NCBI RefSeq assembly: GCF_007990265.1
Contig: NZ_BJWH01000008.1
Coordinates: 1 to 64,000 of the forward strand
Source: Cellulomonas terrae
Lineage (GTDB): Bacteria > Actinomycetota > Actinomycetes > Actinomycetales > Cellulomonadaceae
Direction of reading: 5' to 3'
Length of the DNA: 64,000 nt
A program made the position numbers and the translations under genes. Under the pieces are notes generated by a model. It saw nothing but the letters and a program-made list of their open reading frames with translations. It was not told the origin of the DNA and did not search any database. Below are positions 51,368-61,689 of the stretch, piece after piece (within the stretch, counting starts at the first letter, position 1; every line of letters begins with the position of its first letter).

Positions 51368-51501
51368 CAGCGGCGGCGCGGCTGCGCGGGCTCCCGATCG
51401 ACCCACGAGGCCGGGATGAGGATGACGGTGCCGAGCCGGCGGCAGGGGATCTGCTCGGTCTCGGCGAGGTGGTGGGGCGTCCGCACCGGCCACCCGAGCA
51501 C
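51367..51501 (-). CDS. Short excisionase-like helix-turn-helix protein, possibly truncated
   Basis: 44 aa from GTG at 51501: VLGWPVRTPHHLAETEQIPC followed by RRLGTVILIPASWVD. This is the second half of a MerR/Xis-type DNA-binding domain, and the stop overlaps the integrase start (TGATG), the usual xis-int arrangement. The family normally has another 8-12 residues before this; upstream in frame the sequence reads M-V-E-G and then a TAG at 51526-51528. The gene is therefore probably broken by a nonsense codon or restarted at the GTG. Confidence 0.6.
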   Translation of the reverse strand: MLGWPVRTPHHLAETEQIPCRRLGTVILIPASWVDREPAQPRRR

Positions 51502-51576
51502 GGCGAGCGCGGATGCGCGGCGCCGCTAGCCTTCGACCATGCGCGGACACAAGTACGGGATCCGCAGGGCGTCTTC

Positions 51577-51945
51577 ATGACGCTGGAGTTTCCCGACTGG
51601 CGTGAGGACGTACTCGCGGCGCTGGAGTGCCTGGCAGCGGAGCCTCCCCGCCTGTCGGGCAGTGACGTAGACCCGCGCTGGCCAGATGTCACGAACGCGA
51701 TCCACTGGCTGATTGATGACACCTGGTGGGATGCCAAGGACCCGAGCGAGTCGATCGGCCGGACTCTGTACGACGAGCGTGAGGCGTTGGCCGTAAGTCG
51801 CGTGGTCGAGGCAGTGCTCGCCGTCGCTGGTCGCCTGCAACCGGAGGATGTGGATCGCTTGTGGTTCGGTGACGCCAATTGGCCGCTGGTTCGCGCTAGA
51901 GCCGGCGAAGCGCTGGACGTGCTCCGGACCGCCGACCGCACGTAG
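51577..51945 (+). CDS. Small hypothetical protein, SCO4402-like
   Basis: 122 aa. TLEFPDWREDVLAALECLAAE followed by NAIHWLIDDTWWD and VSRVVEAVLAVAGRL resembles a family of small actinobacterial helical proteins (SCO4402-like) of unknown function. ATG at 51577 is the first reasonable start. It is divergent from the integrase/xis pair. Confidence 0.6.
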   Translation: MTLEFPDWREDVLAALECLAAEPPRLSGSDVDPRWPDVTNAIHWLIDDTWWDAKDPSESIGRTLYDEREALAVSRVVEAVLAVAGRLQPEDVDRLWFGDANWPLVRARAGEALDVLRTADRT

Positions 51946-52287
51946 TCGCCACAGATTCGAGCGCGCGCATTGCCTCGCCAGCTGACGTTGAGGCCAGGAC
52001 GTCGGTGGAGCGCCCGGACCCGACCCAACCGTCCGACGTCGGCACCCGAAGTTCGGCGACCTCGCCGGGTGCGTAGCGACGCCGTTCGCTCCGCCACTGG
52101 CTCGAACTTGCGGATGCGGAAGACGTCTCTGGTGGCCGCCTTCGAGTGGGGACGTCGAAGGACGGCACCGGTGGCTGACCGCCGGACGACCTGACTTGGG
52201 GCGCATCACTGTGAGCATCGATCCTCGCGCGGACTTCTTGGAGGTCTACGACCCGGCCGGGATCTTGCGCGAGGTACAGGTGAGACG
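51946..52287. other. Gap without a convincing gene
   Basis: Short open frames exist on both strands (a minus frame at 51896-52168 and a plus frame from 52196 that runs into the antisense of the next gene), but none has a ribosome site, family resemblance or consistent codon use. It probably marks the edge of the integrated region. Confidence 0.5.
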
Positions 52288-52815
52288 TCAGCGGCGCTCG
52301 GCCGAGTCCGGGATCAGGGCGCTCGCCGCGGTCAGCGCCCCGAGCACCAGACCCGTGCGGGTGTGCGCCAACCGCACCCCCGCGGCGGCGCGCGCCTCAC
52401 CGCGGCGGAACACCCACCGCTCGAACGCGACCGTGACGGCCACCGAGCCGGCGAGCGCCACCACGACGACGACGCCGCGCACGACCATGCGCGCGGCCGC
52501 TGAGGGCGCGGGGCCGCCCCCGACGTCGTCGAGCACGCTCTGAGCGAGGTTCTCAGTTGCGACGGGGATGCCGTCGAGGGCCGTGCCGTCGAAGTTCGTG
52601 GCCTCGCCGGCCGTGCGGCGCCGCCGTGCCTCGTGCAGCTCCGTCCATGCCTGGCGCGCGTCCGGCACGGCGACCGCCGCACCGGCGGCGAGGCAGGCGG
52701 CCTTGAGCCATCGTCGCGTGGCGCGGGTGCTGGTCACGTCCGGCACGGCGTAGTACGCGGCCGTCGTCAGGCCGGTCAGCAGGGCGGTGGTCGTGCGAGC
52801 ACGGGCAGTCGTCAC
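52288..52815 (-). CDS. Hypothetical membrane protein
   Basis: 175 aa. Hydrophobic segments lie at about 8-25 and 35-52, and a clear transmembrane helix at about 113-132 (GVVVVVALAGSVAVTVAF), with another near 150-165. The pattern is that of small actinobacterial membrane proteins of unknown role. The GTG at 52815 has GGAGG 11 bases upstream. No domain recognised. Confidence 0.7.
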   Translation of the reverse strand: MTTARARTTTALLTGLTTAAYYAVPDVTSTRATRRWLKAACLAAGAAVAVPDARQAWTELHEARRRRTAGEATNFDGTALDGIPVATENLAQSVLDDVGGGPAPSAAARMVVRGVVVVVALAGSVAVTVAFERWVFRRGEARAAAGVRLAHTRTGLVLGALTAASALIPDSAERR

Positions 52816-52966
52816 AGATGGCCTCCAGGTCGTCCGGCGGCCATGCTAACTAGGCCGTCGGGCAGGGGTATCGGCCCCGAGGATGACCGGCCGTCGTTCG
52901 CGCTAGGCCGGCGGGTGGTGACTCCACCTCCGAGGCGATCGAGTAGTCCGCTCGCAAGTTGCTGCG

Positions 52967-53059
52967 TCAGCGGGGCGGGATGAGATCGCGAAGCTGGGCA
53001 CTGGTCGCGTCGGCCGGCTCGCCGTCGACGAAGCGCTGGACGTGGACGTCGAAACTCAT
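52967..53059 (-). CDS. 30-codon open frame, probably the stump of a longer gene
   Basis: MSFDVHVQRFVDGEPADATS then AQLRDLIPPR and a stop. The opening is that of a common actinobacterial hypothetical family that is normally over 100 residues, so this is likely a truncated remnant. It lies in the otherwise empty stretch 52816-53131, in which nothing else was recognised. Confidence 0.35.
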   Translation of the reverse strand: MSFDVHVQRFVDGEPADATSAQLRDLIPPR

Positions 53060-53131
53060 GGGCCGGAGCGTCCCACCGGCACGTTCACCCAACAAGCGTC
53101 GAACTGTCGATCGGCGACTTCTCGGCTGCCG

Positions 53132-53626
53132 TCATGCGAGCCGCTGCGTCTGATGAGTCTCGTCGTACACGCTCGCTGTCGTGGTCACCGGCGACGCGAC
53201 GCGGCTAGGCCAGGTCCACGCCAGCCGAAGGATCGCGGCGAGCAGGACCAGTTCCAGCACGACGGCGCCCCAGTAGTAGAACGTCCAGGTCTCGCCTACC
53301 GCGTTGAACATCGCGAAGGGGATCTGGATCGATGCCACGACGAGATTCGCGATCCGGCTCGCGCGGGCTGGCAGCGTGGCGGAAAGCACCACCATCAGGA
53401 TCGGGATGGCCATGAGCACGAGGAAGCCGGTCAAGAGCGCCTGCGTGATGTCGAACTCGAAGACGACGCCGACCAGGATGTCGTCGATCTTGCCCGGCAC
53501 GAAGAAGCCGATGATGTCGACGTAGGCGTACAGGAACATGAGGCTCGTCCACGCCGCGACGAGCTTGGCTCGCACCGGCAGCCGCGACTCGTCCAGGGCG
53601 GTGGTGTGGTCTTCACGGTTTCTCAT
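53132..53626 (-). CDS. Four-helix membrane protein, DUF6326-like
   Basis: 164 aa. Four transmembrane helices: AWTSLMFLYAYVDIIGFFV, ALLTGFLVLMAIPILMVVL, IANLVVASIQIPFAMFNAV and YYWGAVVLELVLLAAILRL. The family resembles DUF6326 proteins. ATG at 53626 (MRNREDHTTALDE) is preferred over an upstream in-frame ATG at 53716 that lacks support. It is divergent from the two-component system at 53791, which may control it. Confidence 0.78.
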   Translation of the reverse strand: MRNREDHTTALDESRLPVRAKLVAAWTSLMFLYAYVDIIGFFVPGKIDDILVGVVFEFDITQALLTGFLVLMAIPILMVVLSATLPARASRIANLVVASIQIPFAMFNAVGETWTFYYWGAVVLELVLLAAILRLAWTWPSRVASPVTTTASVYDETHQTQRLA

Positions 53627-53790
53627 CGTGTGCTCCGTTGTTCGTGGTGAAGTGTTGTTCCGCCACGATCGCCGACCGCCGTGCTGGGCACACCGGCCGT
53701 GCAGCCCGACCTGCATTGGCCGGTCGCTCAGGGGCCATCTTGTGCTTTCGGCTGATTCGCCGCAGATGGCGCGATCCCTAGGCTGACCGG

Positions 53791-54939
53791 ATGGTCACGA
53801 CCGTCCTGCGCACCCTGTGGGCCGAGCCTCGACCGGTGAACCCTCCCGCACGGAACCTCCGGGACTGGGTGCTCGTCGCCGTGCTGGCCGTCTGGTCCGT
53901 GGCCGAAGCGGTCCTTCGCGATGACGTGATCTGGCGGCCGATCGTGCTCGTCGCGGTGCTCCTGGCTCTTGCCCCCCTGCTCTGGCGACGCACTCACCCG
54001 CTCGGCGCCGTCGTCGCCTCGTTCGGCCTGCTGACGGTGTTCGACAGTGTGCGGATCGTCGCGGGGGAGGGCGCCGTCCTGTTGATGAGCGTCGGCGGGG
54101 TGCTGGTCCTGGCCTACTCCCTGTTCCGCTGGGGGGCCGGTCGTGAGGCTGTGCTCGGCTTCGGTCTCATCGCCGCCTGGCTGGCCGTGAGCCTCGTGGC
54201 GGACCCGACGAGCCTGGTCGATGCGGTGGGCGCGTACGCCTTCTTCTTGTTCGCCGCGGCGCTCGGTGCTGCGATCCGGTATCACGCGGTCACCCGCATG
54301 CGCGACATCGACGAAGCCAAGGCCCGCGTACGCGAGCAGCTTGCTCGCGAGCTTCACGACACGGTCGCCCACCACGTCTCCGGCATCGCCATCCAGGCGC
54401 AGGCGGGACGTGCGGTGGCGGCCTCGAACCCGGGGCGTGCCGTCGAGGCGCTGGCCACCATCGAGGACGCCGCCACCCGGACGCTCGTCGAGATGCGCAC
54501 CATGGTCGGCGTGCTGCGCGCCTCGCAGGATGCGGAGCTCGCGCCGCAGCCCGGGGTGGCCGACCTCGAGCAGCTCGCCAGCGGTTCCGAGTCGCGTCCT
54601 CGGGTCCAGGTGATGCTCTCCGGCGAGCTCCAGGACCTCAGCCCGGCCGTCGGCGCAGCGATCTACCGGCTGGCCCAGGAGTCGATCACGAACGCTCGTC
54701 GGCACGCGCGCCACGCGACGAGGGTCACCGTGGCCGTGGTCGGTGACGCCGAGGGGGTTCGTCTGACCGTCGACGACGACGGTGCGCCCAGCCCGGCCGG
54801 CAGCAGCACGGAAGGGTTCGGCCTCGTGGGGATGAAGGAACGAACCACCCTGCTCGGCGGCGCGTTCGAAGCCGGGCCGGCCGCCGGCCGCGGCTGGAGG
54901 GTCCGAGCGACGCTTCCCCGGACCGGGACCGCACGATGA
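53791..54939 (+). CDS. Sensor histidine kinase, DesK/NarX type (HisKA_3)
   Basis: 382 aa. Five or six transmembrane helices (about 20-165), no extracellular domain. The HisKA_3 dimerisation domain has the phosphoacceptor histidine in RELHDTVAHHVSGIAIQAQAG (about 189). The HATPase part has YRLAQESITNARRHARHA, LTVDDDG and GFGLVGMKERTTLLGG. Membrane-embedded kinases of this type sense envelope or lipid state. The stop overlaps the regulator start (ATGA). Confidence 0.93.
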   Translation: MVTTVLRTLWAEPRPVNPPARNLRDWVLVAVLAVWSVAEAVLRDDVIWRPIVLVAVLLALAPLLWRRTHPLGAVVASFGLLTVFDSVRIVAGEGAVLLMSVGGVLVLAYSLFRWGAGREAVLGFGLIAAWLAVSLVADPTSLVDAVGAYAFFLFAAALGAAIRYHAVTRMRDIDEAKARVREQLARELHDTVAHHVSGIAIQAQAGRAVAASNPGRAVEALATIEDAATRTLVEMRTMVGVLRASQDAELAPQPGVADLEQLASGSESRPRVQVMLSGELQDLSPAVGAAIYRLAQESITNARRHARHATRVTVAVVGDAEGVRLTVDDDGAPSPAGSSTEGFGLVGMKERTTLLGGAFEAGPAAGRGWRVRATLPRTGTAR

Positions 54940-55652
54940 GCATCCGGGTGCTGATCGCCGACGACCAGCACATCGTCCGCTCCGGTCTGACGATGCTGCT
55001 CGACGCCCAACCCGACATCGAGGTGGTCGGTGCAGCCGCCGACGGCCGCGAGGCCGTGCGCCTGGCGCTGCAGCTCCGCCCGGACGTCGGCCTGTTCGAC
55101 ATCCGGATGCCGCTGATGAACGGCATCGAAGCCACCCGTCAGCTGGCCGGACCCGACGTCGACGACCCTCTGCCGATCGTGGTGATCACGACCTTCGACC
55201 TCGACGAGTACGTCTATGGGGCGCTCAAGGCCGGTGCCCGCGGGTTCCTGCTCAAGGACGCCGGACCCGCGCTGCTCACCCAGGCGATCCGCGCCGCGGC
55301 TGACGGGGACGCGCTCATCGCACCGAGCGTGACCGTCCGCCTCCTGGCAGCGTTCGCACACTCAGAGCCAGGACCTGTACGGCAGCCCCTGGAACCCCTG
55401 ACGGCCCGCGAGGAGGAGGTTCTCGTTCCGGTGGCGCTGGGGCGCACCAACGACGAGATCGCCGGCGAGCTGTACATCAGCATCAGCACCGTCAAGGCCC
55501 ACCTCGCCAGCCTCATGAGGAAGCTCGGCGTCCGCAATCGCGTGGAGCTCGCCATGTGGGCCTATGAGGCACGCCCTAGCCAGTACCGCGTCGGGGGAGC
55601 CGCGACCCGTGATGCTTCGCTCCGGCGATCGTCAGGCGACCCGCCGGCGTGA
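54936..55652 (+). CDS. Response regulator, NarL/FixJ family
   Basis: 238 aa. A receiver domain with the acidic pair LIADDQHI, phosphoacceptor D55 in VGLFDIRMPLMNG and the lysine in FLLKDAGP. The C-terminal LuxR-type helix-turn-helix is LTAREEEVLVPVALGRTNDEI plus ISTVKAHLASLMRKLGVRN. It is the partner of the kinase at 53791. The tail after the DNA-binding domain is slightly long (about 30 residues). Its stop is three bases from the stop of the convergent dehydratase. Confidence 0.94.
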   Translation: MSIRVLIADDQHIVRSGLTMLLDAQPDIEVVGAAADGREAVRLALQLRPDVGLFDIRMPLMNGIEATRQLAGPDVDDPLPIVVITTFDLDEYVYGALKAGARGFLLKDAGPALLTQAIRAAADGDALIAPSVTVRLLAAFAHSEPGPVRQPLEPLTAREEEVLVPVALGRTNDEIAGELYISISTVKAHLASLMRKLGVRNRVELAMWAYEARPSQYRVGGAATRDASLRRSSGDPPA

Positions 55653-55655
55653 CAG

Positions 55656-57644
55656 TCACCCGTCGGCGCCGTCCAACGCTGCCAGTCCCGCGCGGAGAAC
55701 GGCGACGATGCGGTCGGTGTCATAGACGCACCCGGCCCACGTCCCCCCGCTCACCTCCTGGAGCGCGGCCCACAGGCGCGTGTCGGCGGGGAGCTGGGGA
55801 TGCGGCGCGAGGTCCGGGTGCGGCGAGCGCTGCGCCAGGAGCCGGGCGCCCTCGGTCGGCGTCAACCGCCCCGACCCGTCGCCCACGAGGTCGATCGTCC
55901 CCTCCAGGTTCGCCACGTCGATCCGGATCTCCACCAGATCGCCGTCGCGCACCCTCCCGATCGGCCCGCCCGCCAGGGCCTCGGGGCCCACGTGACCGAC
56001 GCACGCGCCGGTCGAGACGCCCGAGAACCGGGCATCGGTGATCAGGGAGATCTCCTTGCCGTAGCTCAGGTACCTCAGCGCGGACGTGACCTGGAAGGTC
56101 TCCTCCATCCCCGTGCCCGTCGGGCCGATGCCCATCATCACCATCACGTCGCCCGGACTCACCGCTCGCTCCTTGATGGCGGCCACCGCGGCTGCTTCGG
56201 ACGTGAACACCCGCGCCGGCCCGACGTGGTGGAAGACGCCGTCCCGGATCCGGCTGGGGTCGATCGCCGTGGACTTCACGACGGAGCCGTCCGGCGCGAG
56301 GTTCCCGACGGGGAAGGTCGCCGTGGGTGTGAGCCCCCTCTCGCGCGCCCTCGCGGGGGACATGATCACGTCGTCGGCCTCGACCCCCTGCTGGTCCAGG
56401 AGCACCTGCTTCATCCGCACCCGTCGCTCGGAGGACTCCCACCAGTCAAGGACCGTGCCCAGCGTCTCTCCTGTCGCCGTCAGCACGTCGAGGTGCAGCA
56501 GGCCGAGGTCGCGCAGGTGAAGCATCACCTCCGGCGTGCCGCCGGCCAGGAACATCCGGACGGTGGGGTGGTGCACAGGCCCGTTCGGCAGCACGCTCAC
56601 GATCCGCGGCACCGCCTTGTTGACCCGCACCCAGTCGTCCAGAGTCGGACGCCGCAGCCCGGCGGCGTGCGCGATCGCGGGGATGTGCATCAGCAGGTTC
56701 AGCGAGCCGCCGATGGCGGCGTGCACGGCCATCGCGTTCTCGACCGCCTGCTCCGTCAGCACGTCCCTCGTCGTGATCCCGAGCTCCCGTTGCCGGAGGA
56801 CGGCGTGCGCCGACTGCCGTGCCACCTGCGCCCACACCGGTTCTCCCGAGGGCGCCAGCGCCGAGTGCGGCAGCGCCAGGCCCAGTGCCTCGGCGACCAC
56901 CTGGCTCGTCGCCGCCGTCCCCAGGAAGTGACAGCCCCCGCCCGGGGACGCGCAGGCCCGGCACCCCAGCTCGGCGGCGTCCTCGAGCGAGAGCTCGTCG
57001 TTGGCGTACCGCACACCGAGGGTCTGCACCCGCGCGAGGTCCTCACCCTGCGCCGGCGGGAGGGTGACGCCGCCGGGTACCAGCACCGTCGGCAGGTCGT
57101 GCTGCGACGCGAGCGCCATCATCGTCGCGGGCAGGCCCTTGTCGCAGGTGGCGACACCCATGACGGCCGACCGTGTCGGGAGTGACCGGATCAGGCGTCG
57201 CATCACGATGGCGGCGTCGTTCCGGTAGGGCAGCGAGTCGAACATCCCTGTGGTGCCCTGCGAGCGCCCGTCGCACTGGTCGCTGACGTAGGTCGCGAAA
57301 GGAAGCCCACCGGCATCGGCGATCGTCTCCGCGGCGGCGCGCACCTGGTCGCTGAGCTCGAAATGTCCCGAGTGCAGGCCCAGCGCGATCGGGCGGCCGT
57401 CCTCGGACCGCATGCCGCCCGCCGTCGAGACGATCATCACCTGCGGCCCCAGCATGTTGGCGCGCGGCCACCCCATGCCGGCGTTCTGGGTCATCCCGAA
57501 GACGTCGCCGCTCGGGGAGTCCCGCAGCAGCGCAGGCGTCAGCGGCAGGCGCCCCTCCGGCCCGGGAGCCTGCGTGCGGACGGCGTAGATGGCGTCGTTC
57601 GGCTCGAGCAGCGACTGCCAGGTCACCGCGCCACCCCGGCTCAT
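55656..57644 (-). CDS. yjhG: YjhG/YagF-type xylonate dehydratase (IlvD/Edd family)
   Basis: 662 aa, length as in YjhG/YagF. The IlvD/Edd Fe-S enzyme signatures are [35 protein letters not shown] and [20 protein letters not shown], which carry the cluster cysteines. The C-terminal [25 protein letters not shown] is the family substrate loop. This enzyme dehydrates D-xylonate to 2-keto-3-deoxy-xylonate. It overlaps the aldolase gene by ATGA. Together with the aldolase, beta-xylosidase and importer it makes an oxidative pentose route. The xylose dehydrogenase and lactonase are not in the window. Confidence 0.92.
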   Translation of the reverse strand: MSRGGAVTWQSLLEPNDAIYAVRTQAPGPEGRLPLTPALLRDSPSGDVFGMTQNAGMGWPRANMLGPQVMIVSTAGGMRSEDGRPIALGLHSGHFELSDQVRAAAETIADAGGLPFATYVSDQCDGRSQGTTGMFDSLPYRNDAAIVMRRLIRSLPTRSAVMGVATCDKGLPATMMALASQHDLPTVLVPGGVTLPPAQGEDLARVQTLGVRYANDELSLEDAAELGCRACASPGGGCHFLGTAATSQVVAEALGLALPHSALAPSGEPVWAQVARQSAHAVLRQRELGITTRDVLTEQAVENAMAVHAAIGGSLNLLMHIPAIAHAAGLRRPTLDDWVRVNKAVPRIVSVLPNGPVHHPTVRMFLAGGTPEVMLHLRDLGLLHLDVLTATGETLGTVLDWWESSERRVRMKQVLLDQQGVEADDVIMSPARARERGLTPTATFPVGNLAPDGSVVKSTAIDPSRIRDGVFHHVGPARVFTSEAAAVAAIKERAVSPGDVMVMMGIGPTGTGMEETFQVTSALRYLSYGKEISLITDARFSGVSTGACVGHVGPEALAGGPIGRVRDGDLVEIRIDVANLEGTIDLVGDGSGRLTPTEGARLLAQRSPHPDLAPHPQLPADTRLWAALQEVSGGTWAGCVYDTDRIVAVLRAGLAALDGADG

Positions 57645-58555
57645 CGCGGCATCGCCTCGACGGCGGCGATCAGCCCGGCGACCGCGGCCGCCTGCTCGGT
57701 CGTGGCGGGCAGGTGCGGGAACGTCGAGTGGCGCTGCATCGCGACACCTCGCTGCACCATGCCCTCCTTGAGGAGCGGGAAGAACGGGACCCCGATCGTG
57801 TACAGCTCCATGAGCCGGTCGACGCGGCGCTGCTGCACAGAGATCGCCGCCGCGTCCCCGCCGTCGACCGCGCGCGCGTACGCCGCGCAGACCTCCGGGT
57901 ACAGGTTGGCGAGCCCGCCGATCGCCCCGGCCCCGCCCGAGGTCACCACGTGGTGCAGGTTCTCGTCGAAGCCCGCGAGCACGCGGAAGTCGGGGAACTC
58001 GGGGAGCAGCTCGGTGAGGAGCGCCCGGGTGTGGCCGACCTCGAGCACCGTGTCCTTGTAGCCGACGATGTTCGGGTGCCGACGCAGCAGGTTCCGCGTC
58101 ACCGAGGGGCTGAGGTCGTACCCGGTCCGCGCCGGGAAGTTGTAGAGGTACACGTCGCCGTCGACCTGCCCGGCGACCTCGGAGAAGTACGCCTCGACGC
58201 TGGCATCGCTCAGGGCGAAGTAGTACGGGCTGATGACGATGACGGCGTGCGCGCCCGCGTGCAGGGCATACCGGCTCAGCTCGACCGTCTCGTCGGCCCG
58301 CAGGCACGCCGTGCCCACGATCAGCTCCCCGCGCGCCGGGACGTGCTCGACGGCGAGGTCGATCAGCTCGCGCTTCTGGTCGGGTCGCATCGCGTAGAAC
58401 TCGCCCGTGCTGCCCATGAGGACGATCCCGTCGACCCCGCCACCGAGGATGTGGTCCCACACCGCGACGTTGCCGTCCCGGTCGAGCTCGCCGTCGGCGT
58501 CGAACGCCGTCACGGCCGGGGCGTAGAACCTGGCCCCTGTGCTCACGGTGCTCAC
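57641..58555 (-). CDS. yjhH: DapA-family aldolase, YagE/YjhH-like (2-keto-3-deoxy-xylonate)
   Basis: 304 aa TIM barrel of the dihydrodipicolinate synthase family. The substrate-carboxylate motif is GSTGEFYAM, the catalytic tyrosine Y138 in [10 protein letters not shown] and the Schiff-base lysine K167 in NIVGYKDTV. Genomic pairing with a YjhG-type dehydratase points to 2-keto-3-deoxy-pentonate aldolase, yielding pyruvate and glycolaldehyde, rather than lysine synthesis. GTG at 58555 overlaps the upstream stop (GTGA). Confidence 0.9.
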   Translation of the reverse strand: MSTVSTGARFYAPAVTAFDADGELDRDGNVAVWDHILGGGVDGIVLMGSTGEFYAMRPDQKRELIDLAVEHVPARGELIVGTACLRADETVELSRYALHAGAHAVIVISPYYFALSDASVEAYFSEVAGQVDGDVYLYNFPARTGYDLSPSVTRNLLRRHPNIVGYKDTVLEVGHTRALLTELLPEFPDFRVLAGFDENLHHVVTSGGAGAIGGLANLYPEVCAAYARAVDGGDAAAISVQQRRVDRLMELYTIGVPFFPLLKEGMVQRGVAMQRHSTFPHLPATTEQAAAVAGLIAAVEAMPR

Positions 58556-60531
58556 CAGACCCGGACGCGCGTCGTGCCGTCGCCGAGGCGGGCGAGCGGC
58601 CCCGGCGGGTAGGAGCGGCCGGGCTCCTTGTGCTCGCCGACGAGGTCCACGACGCAGAGCAGCGGCGACCCGTCGGGGTTCTCGTACCCGGTGCCGGCGA
58701 TCCGCACCCGGCCCAGATCGGCGCCCATCGTCACGACGGTCGACGGCACCGTGAGCGCGCTGGGCAGGCGGAGCTCGAGGTGCACCTCGTCGCCCTCCTC
58801 CACCACCCGCACGACGGCGTCGTGCGCCACGGTGAGCGGGCCGTCCTCGTGCGCGGCCGGCCGGGCCCCGTCGGCGTATGCGTTCGAGCGCACGTACGCG
58901 GGCTGGTGCTCCAGGTGGAACCGGGCGTGGTCGCCCGCCCCGGAGTAGGCGCCCACCCGCTCCCGGTACTCCTCCCAGGAGGCCGGGAAGCCGTCGTAGG
59001 CGTGCGTCCCGAACGACTCCGGGTCGAACTCCTCGAGCACCAGCGGTGCGTCCGGCCCGAACACGCCGCGGTGCGCTCCGACGAACAGGTTGCCGACGTA
59101 CCGGTCGTCGCCGGCGTAGACGAACGCGTACCCCGCGAGCTGCGTCGAGTGCGGTACGTGGTACGGCGTGGCGCGGTCGAGCACCGGCTGCATGCGCAGC
59201 GCGCCCAGCACGAGGTTGTTGACGAACGCGTTGCCCTGGCTGAACAGCTCGATCGCGACGGGGGAGGCGAGCACGTTGTGGTCGACCGTCGCCGGCCCGT
59301 GGCTCACCTCGATGAACAGGTCGCGGATGTTGCGGTACATCAGGTTGCGGCTGATCCGCGTGCCCTGCACCTGCCAGTCCAGCCAGATGCCCAGCGTCGT
59401 GTCGTGGATGCGGTTGTGGGTGATCGTGACGTCGAGCGGGGCGTGCAGCTTGATTCCGCCGATCTCGTAGCCGTAGAACTCGTGCTTCGTCCCGATGTGG
59501 TGGATGTGGTTGTCCTCGATGGTCGAGAACACGCAACCCAGGTGGCCGACGACGCCGTTCTGCCCGCAGTCACGGATCTCGTTGCGGCGCACGACGTGCG
59601 AGCCCACCCGCTCGCGTTCCCAGCCCTGGTGGGCGGCCGTGAAGACCGCCTCGATCTGGTACTGGTACCCCGGCTTGTCGCCCCGCTCGAGGGCGAAGTT
59701 GTCACCGCTCGCCGCGTTCTTGCCGAGGGACACGCCCGCGCACTTCGAGTCCCGGATCAGGTTGTCCTCGATGACCCAGCCCTTGGCCCAGTTCGGCCCG
59801 ATCAGCCCGAGCTGGTCGCCCGTCGGCGGTGCCCAGGGCGTCGCGGCCTGCGCGAGCTCGAAGCCGCGCACGGTGATGAAGTCGAGGTTCGTCCGGGTGG
59901 GGTAGAAGACGGCCGGGCGCACGTTGATCTCGACCAGCGCGGAGCTCGGGTCCACGCCCTGGAAGTTCGCCCATATCGTCGTGACGTCGTCGCCCACCTC
60001 GGCGTACCAGACGAGGAGGGTCCCGTCGGGGTCGACCAGCTCGGTGTCGAGCGCCGTCCAGGGGTAGCGGACGTGGGTGCGGCGCTCGGGTGCATCGACG
60101 GCGGCGCGCTCGTGCACCTCGTGGAACGAGCGACCGTCCAGGTAGACGTCACCGCGGTGCGCGAGGACGCCGCCCGGGCCGGGGTGCAGCCAGTCGCCGA
60201 CGACGGGCTCGGCGAACGGGTTGTCGTCGCCGAAGAGGGTGCAGGGCACCTCGGCCCGCCACACGGTCCCCCCCTCGTGCACCCACTCGGCGACGACCTC
60301 GGCACCGGTGATGACCACGTGCTCGCCGGGTGCCGCCTCGAAGGTGATGCGGCAGTCGTCGCCGGTGCCGCCGCGCACGGGCCGGACCCACTCGCGGTAC
60401 GTGCCCTCGTGCACCTGCACGGTGTCACCGGGCATCGCCGCACGCGCGGCTCGGTTGATCGTCCGGAAGGGGGCGACGGGCGTGCCGTCCGCCCGGTCGG
60501 AGCCGGTCACGGCGACATGGAACGTGGTCAC
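58552..60531 (-). CDS. GH120 beta-xylosidase (right-handed beta-helix)
   Basis: 659 aa with strong resemblance to GH120 XylC-type enzymes: [56 protein letters not shown] and [21 protein letters not shown]385 in [12 protein letters not shown] and E408 in [10 protein letters not shown] correspond in position to the nucleophile and acid/base known in the family. No signal peptide, so it acts in the cytoplasm on imported xylo-oligosaccharides and releases xylose. It is 195 bases downstream of the ABC permease genes and overlaps the aldolase gene. Confidence 0.92.
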   Translation of the reverse strand: MTTFHVAVTGSDRADGTPVAPFRTINRAARAAMPGDTVQVHEGTYREWVRPVRGGTGDDCRITFEAAPGEHVVITGAEVVAEWVHEGGTVWRAEVPCTLFGDDNPFAEPVVGDWLHPGPGGVLAHRGDVYLDGRSFHEVHERAAVDAPERRTHVRYPWTALDTELVDPDGTLLVWYAEVGDDVTTIWANFQGVDPSSALVEINVRPAVFYPTRTNLDFITVRGFELAQAATPWAPPTGDQLGLIGPNWAKGWVIEDNLIRDSKCAGVSLGKNAASGDNFALERGDKPGYQYQIEAVFTAAHQGWERERVGSHVVRRNEIRDCGQNGVVGHLGCVFSTIEDNHIHHIGTKHEFYGYEIGGIKLHAPLDVTITHNRIHDTTLGIWLDWQVQGTRISRNLMYRNIRDLFIEVSHGPATVDHNVLASPVAIELFSQGNAFVNNLVLGALRMQPVLDRATPYHVPHSTQLAGYAFVYAGDDRYVGNLFVGAHRGVFGPDAPLVLEEFDPESFGTHAYDGFPASWEEYRERVGAYSGAGDHARFHLEHQPAYVRSNAYADGARPAAHEDGPLTVAHDAVVRVVEEGDEVHLELRLPSALTVPSTVVTMGADLGRVRIAGTGYENPDGSPLLCVVDLVGEHKEPGRSYPPGPLARLGDGTTRVRVW

Positions 60532-60726
60532 GAGAGTCCTTCCGTCACGCTCGGCCGAGGGGCAGCATCGAGCACCGTCTCACCCTCCACCGGGAGCTGC
60601 CGTTCCGCGCGGGGGCGAGGCGATCCCCCGATGGTGCGCCGGAGGATGGGCGCGACGGCGGCGTCGGGCACGGGCGGGACCTCCTGGGATCGCGGAGACG
60701 TCGGGTGCCCAGGTCGGGCCAAGGAG

Positions 60727-61689
60727 CTACTTGATCGCGCCGAGGGCGAGGCCCCCCTGCCAGTACCGCTGCAGGGCCAGGAACGCCACGACGAGCGGGA
60801 TGATGGACAGGAACGCTCCGGTGACGACGAGGTTCCACAGGGTCTCGCCGCCGGCGCCGCCGCTGGACAGCGCCTGCCACTGCGCGAGGCCGACGGTGAT
60901 CGGGAGCAGCTCCGGGCTGCGGACCATCGTCAGGGCCAGGAAGTAGTTGTTCCAGGTGGCCACGACGGTCAGCAGCAGCACCGTGACGATGGCGGGCCGG
61001 AGCAGGGGCAGAGCCACCTGGAAGAACAGCCGGAGCTCCCCGGCGCCGTCGACCCGGGCGGCGTCGAGCATCTCGTCCGGCACCACGTCCTGGGTGTACA
61101 CGCGGACGAGGTAGACCCCGAGCGGGCTCAGGAGCGACGGCAGGATCACGGCCCAGCGGGTGTTGACGAGGTCCATCTCGGCGAGGAGCACGAACGTCGG
61201 GATGACGAGCGCCGTCAGCGGCACCATGACGCTGCCCAGGAGCAGAGCGAAGGCGGCGTTGCGCCCCCGGAAGCGGTACTTGGCGAACCCGTAGCCGGCG
61301 AAGAGCGCGAGGATGGTGGCGCCCACACCGGCCGCCAGGGCGTAGAAGAACGAGTTGCCGAGCCAGGTGAAGTAGATGCCGCCCTGGTAGGTCCAGAGCT
61401 GCTGCACGTTGTCGACGAAGGCGAAGTCGTCGGCGAACCACAGCGGGCTGCTGCTGCTGGCGAAGAGGCCGGAGTTCGACTTTGTCGAGCCCACCACCAG
61501 CCACCACAGCGGGGTGATGAAGTACAGGACGAGCGCGAGGAGGAACAGGTGGGACCCGAGGCGCGACCCCCGAGGCCCCCGCGCGTCGTGGTCGGGGCCG
61601 TCCGCACCCCGGCCGGGTCGTCGGGGACGACGCACGGTCTGCTCGGACGGCGGTGCCCCGGCTGCGCCACCGGTCGTCTGGAGGCTCAT
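60727..61689 (-). CDS. Sugar ABC transporter permease (MalG-like)
   Basis: 320 aa, six transmembrane helices after a basic, Pro/Gly-rich cytoplasmic N-terminus of about 45 residues. The EAA loop for ATPase contact is DEMLDAARVDGAGELRLFFQVALPLLRP. This is the second inner-membrane subunit of a CUT1-type importer. It overlaps the first permease by ATGA. No ATP-binding subunit is encoded in the window; CUT1 importers commonly share a global MsiK ATPase in actinobacteria. Confidence 0.93.
   Translation of the reverse strand: MSLQTTGGAAGAPPSEQTVRRPRRPGRGADGPDHDARGPRGSRLGSHLFLLALVLYFITPLWWLVVGSTKSNSGLFASSSSPLWFADDFAFVDNVQQLWTYQGGIYFTWLGNSFFYALAAGVGATILALFAGYGFAKYRFRGRNAAFALLLGSVMVPLTALVIPTFVLLAEMDLVNTRWAVILPSLLSPLGVYLVRVYTQDVVPDEMLDAARVDGAGELRLFFQVALPLLRPAIVTVLLLTVVATWNNYFLALTMVRSPELLPITVGLAQWQALSSGGAGGETLWNLVVTGAFLSIIPLVVAFLALQRYWQGGLALGAIK

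Noticed and set aside
52196-52543. Plus-strand open frame starting with a DUF2283-like sequence (VSIDPRADFLEVYD)
   Set aside because: Only the first 25 residues look protein-like, and the rest is antisense to the membrane-protein gene at 52288-52815. At most a degraded fragment.
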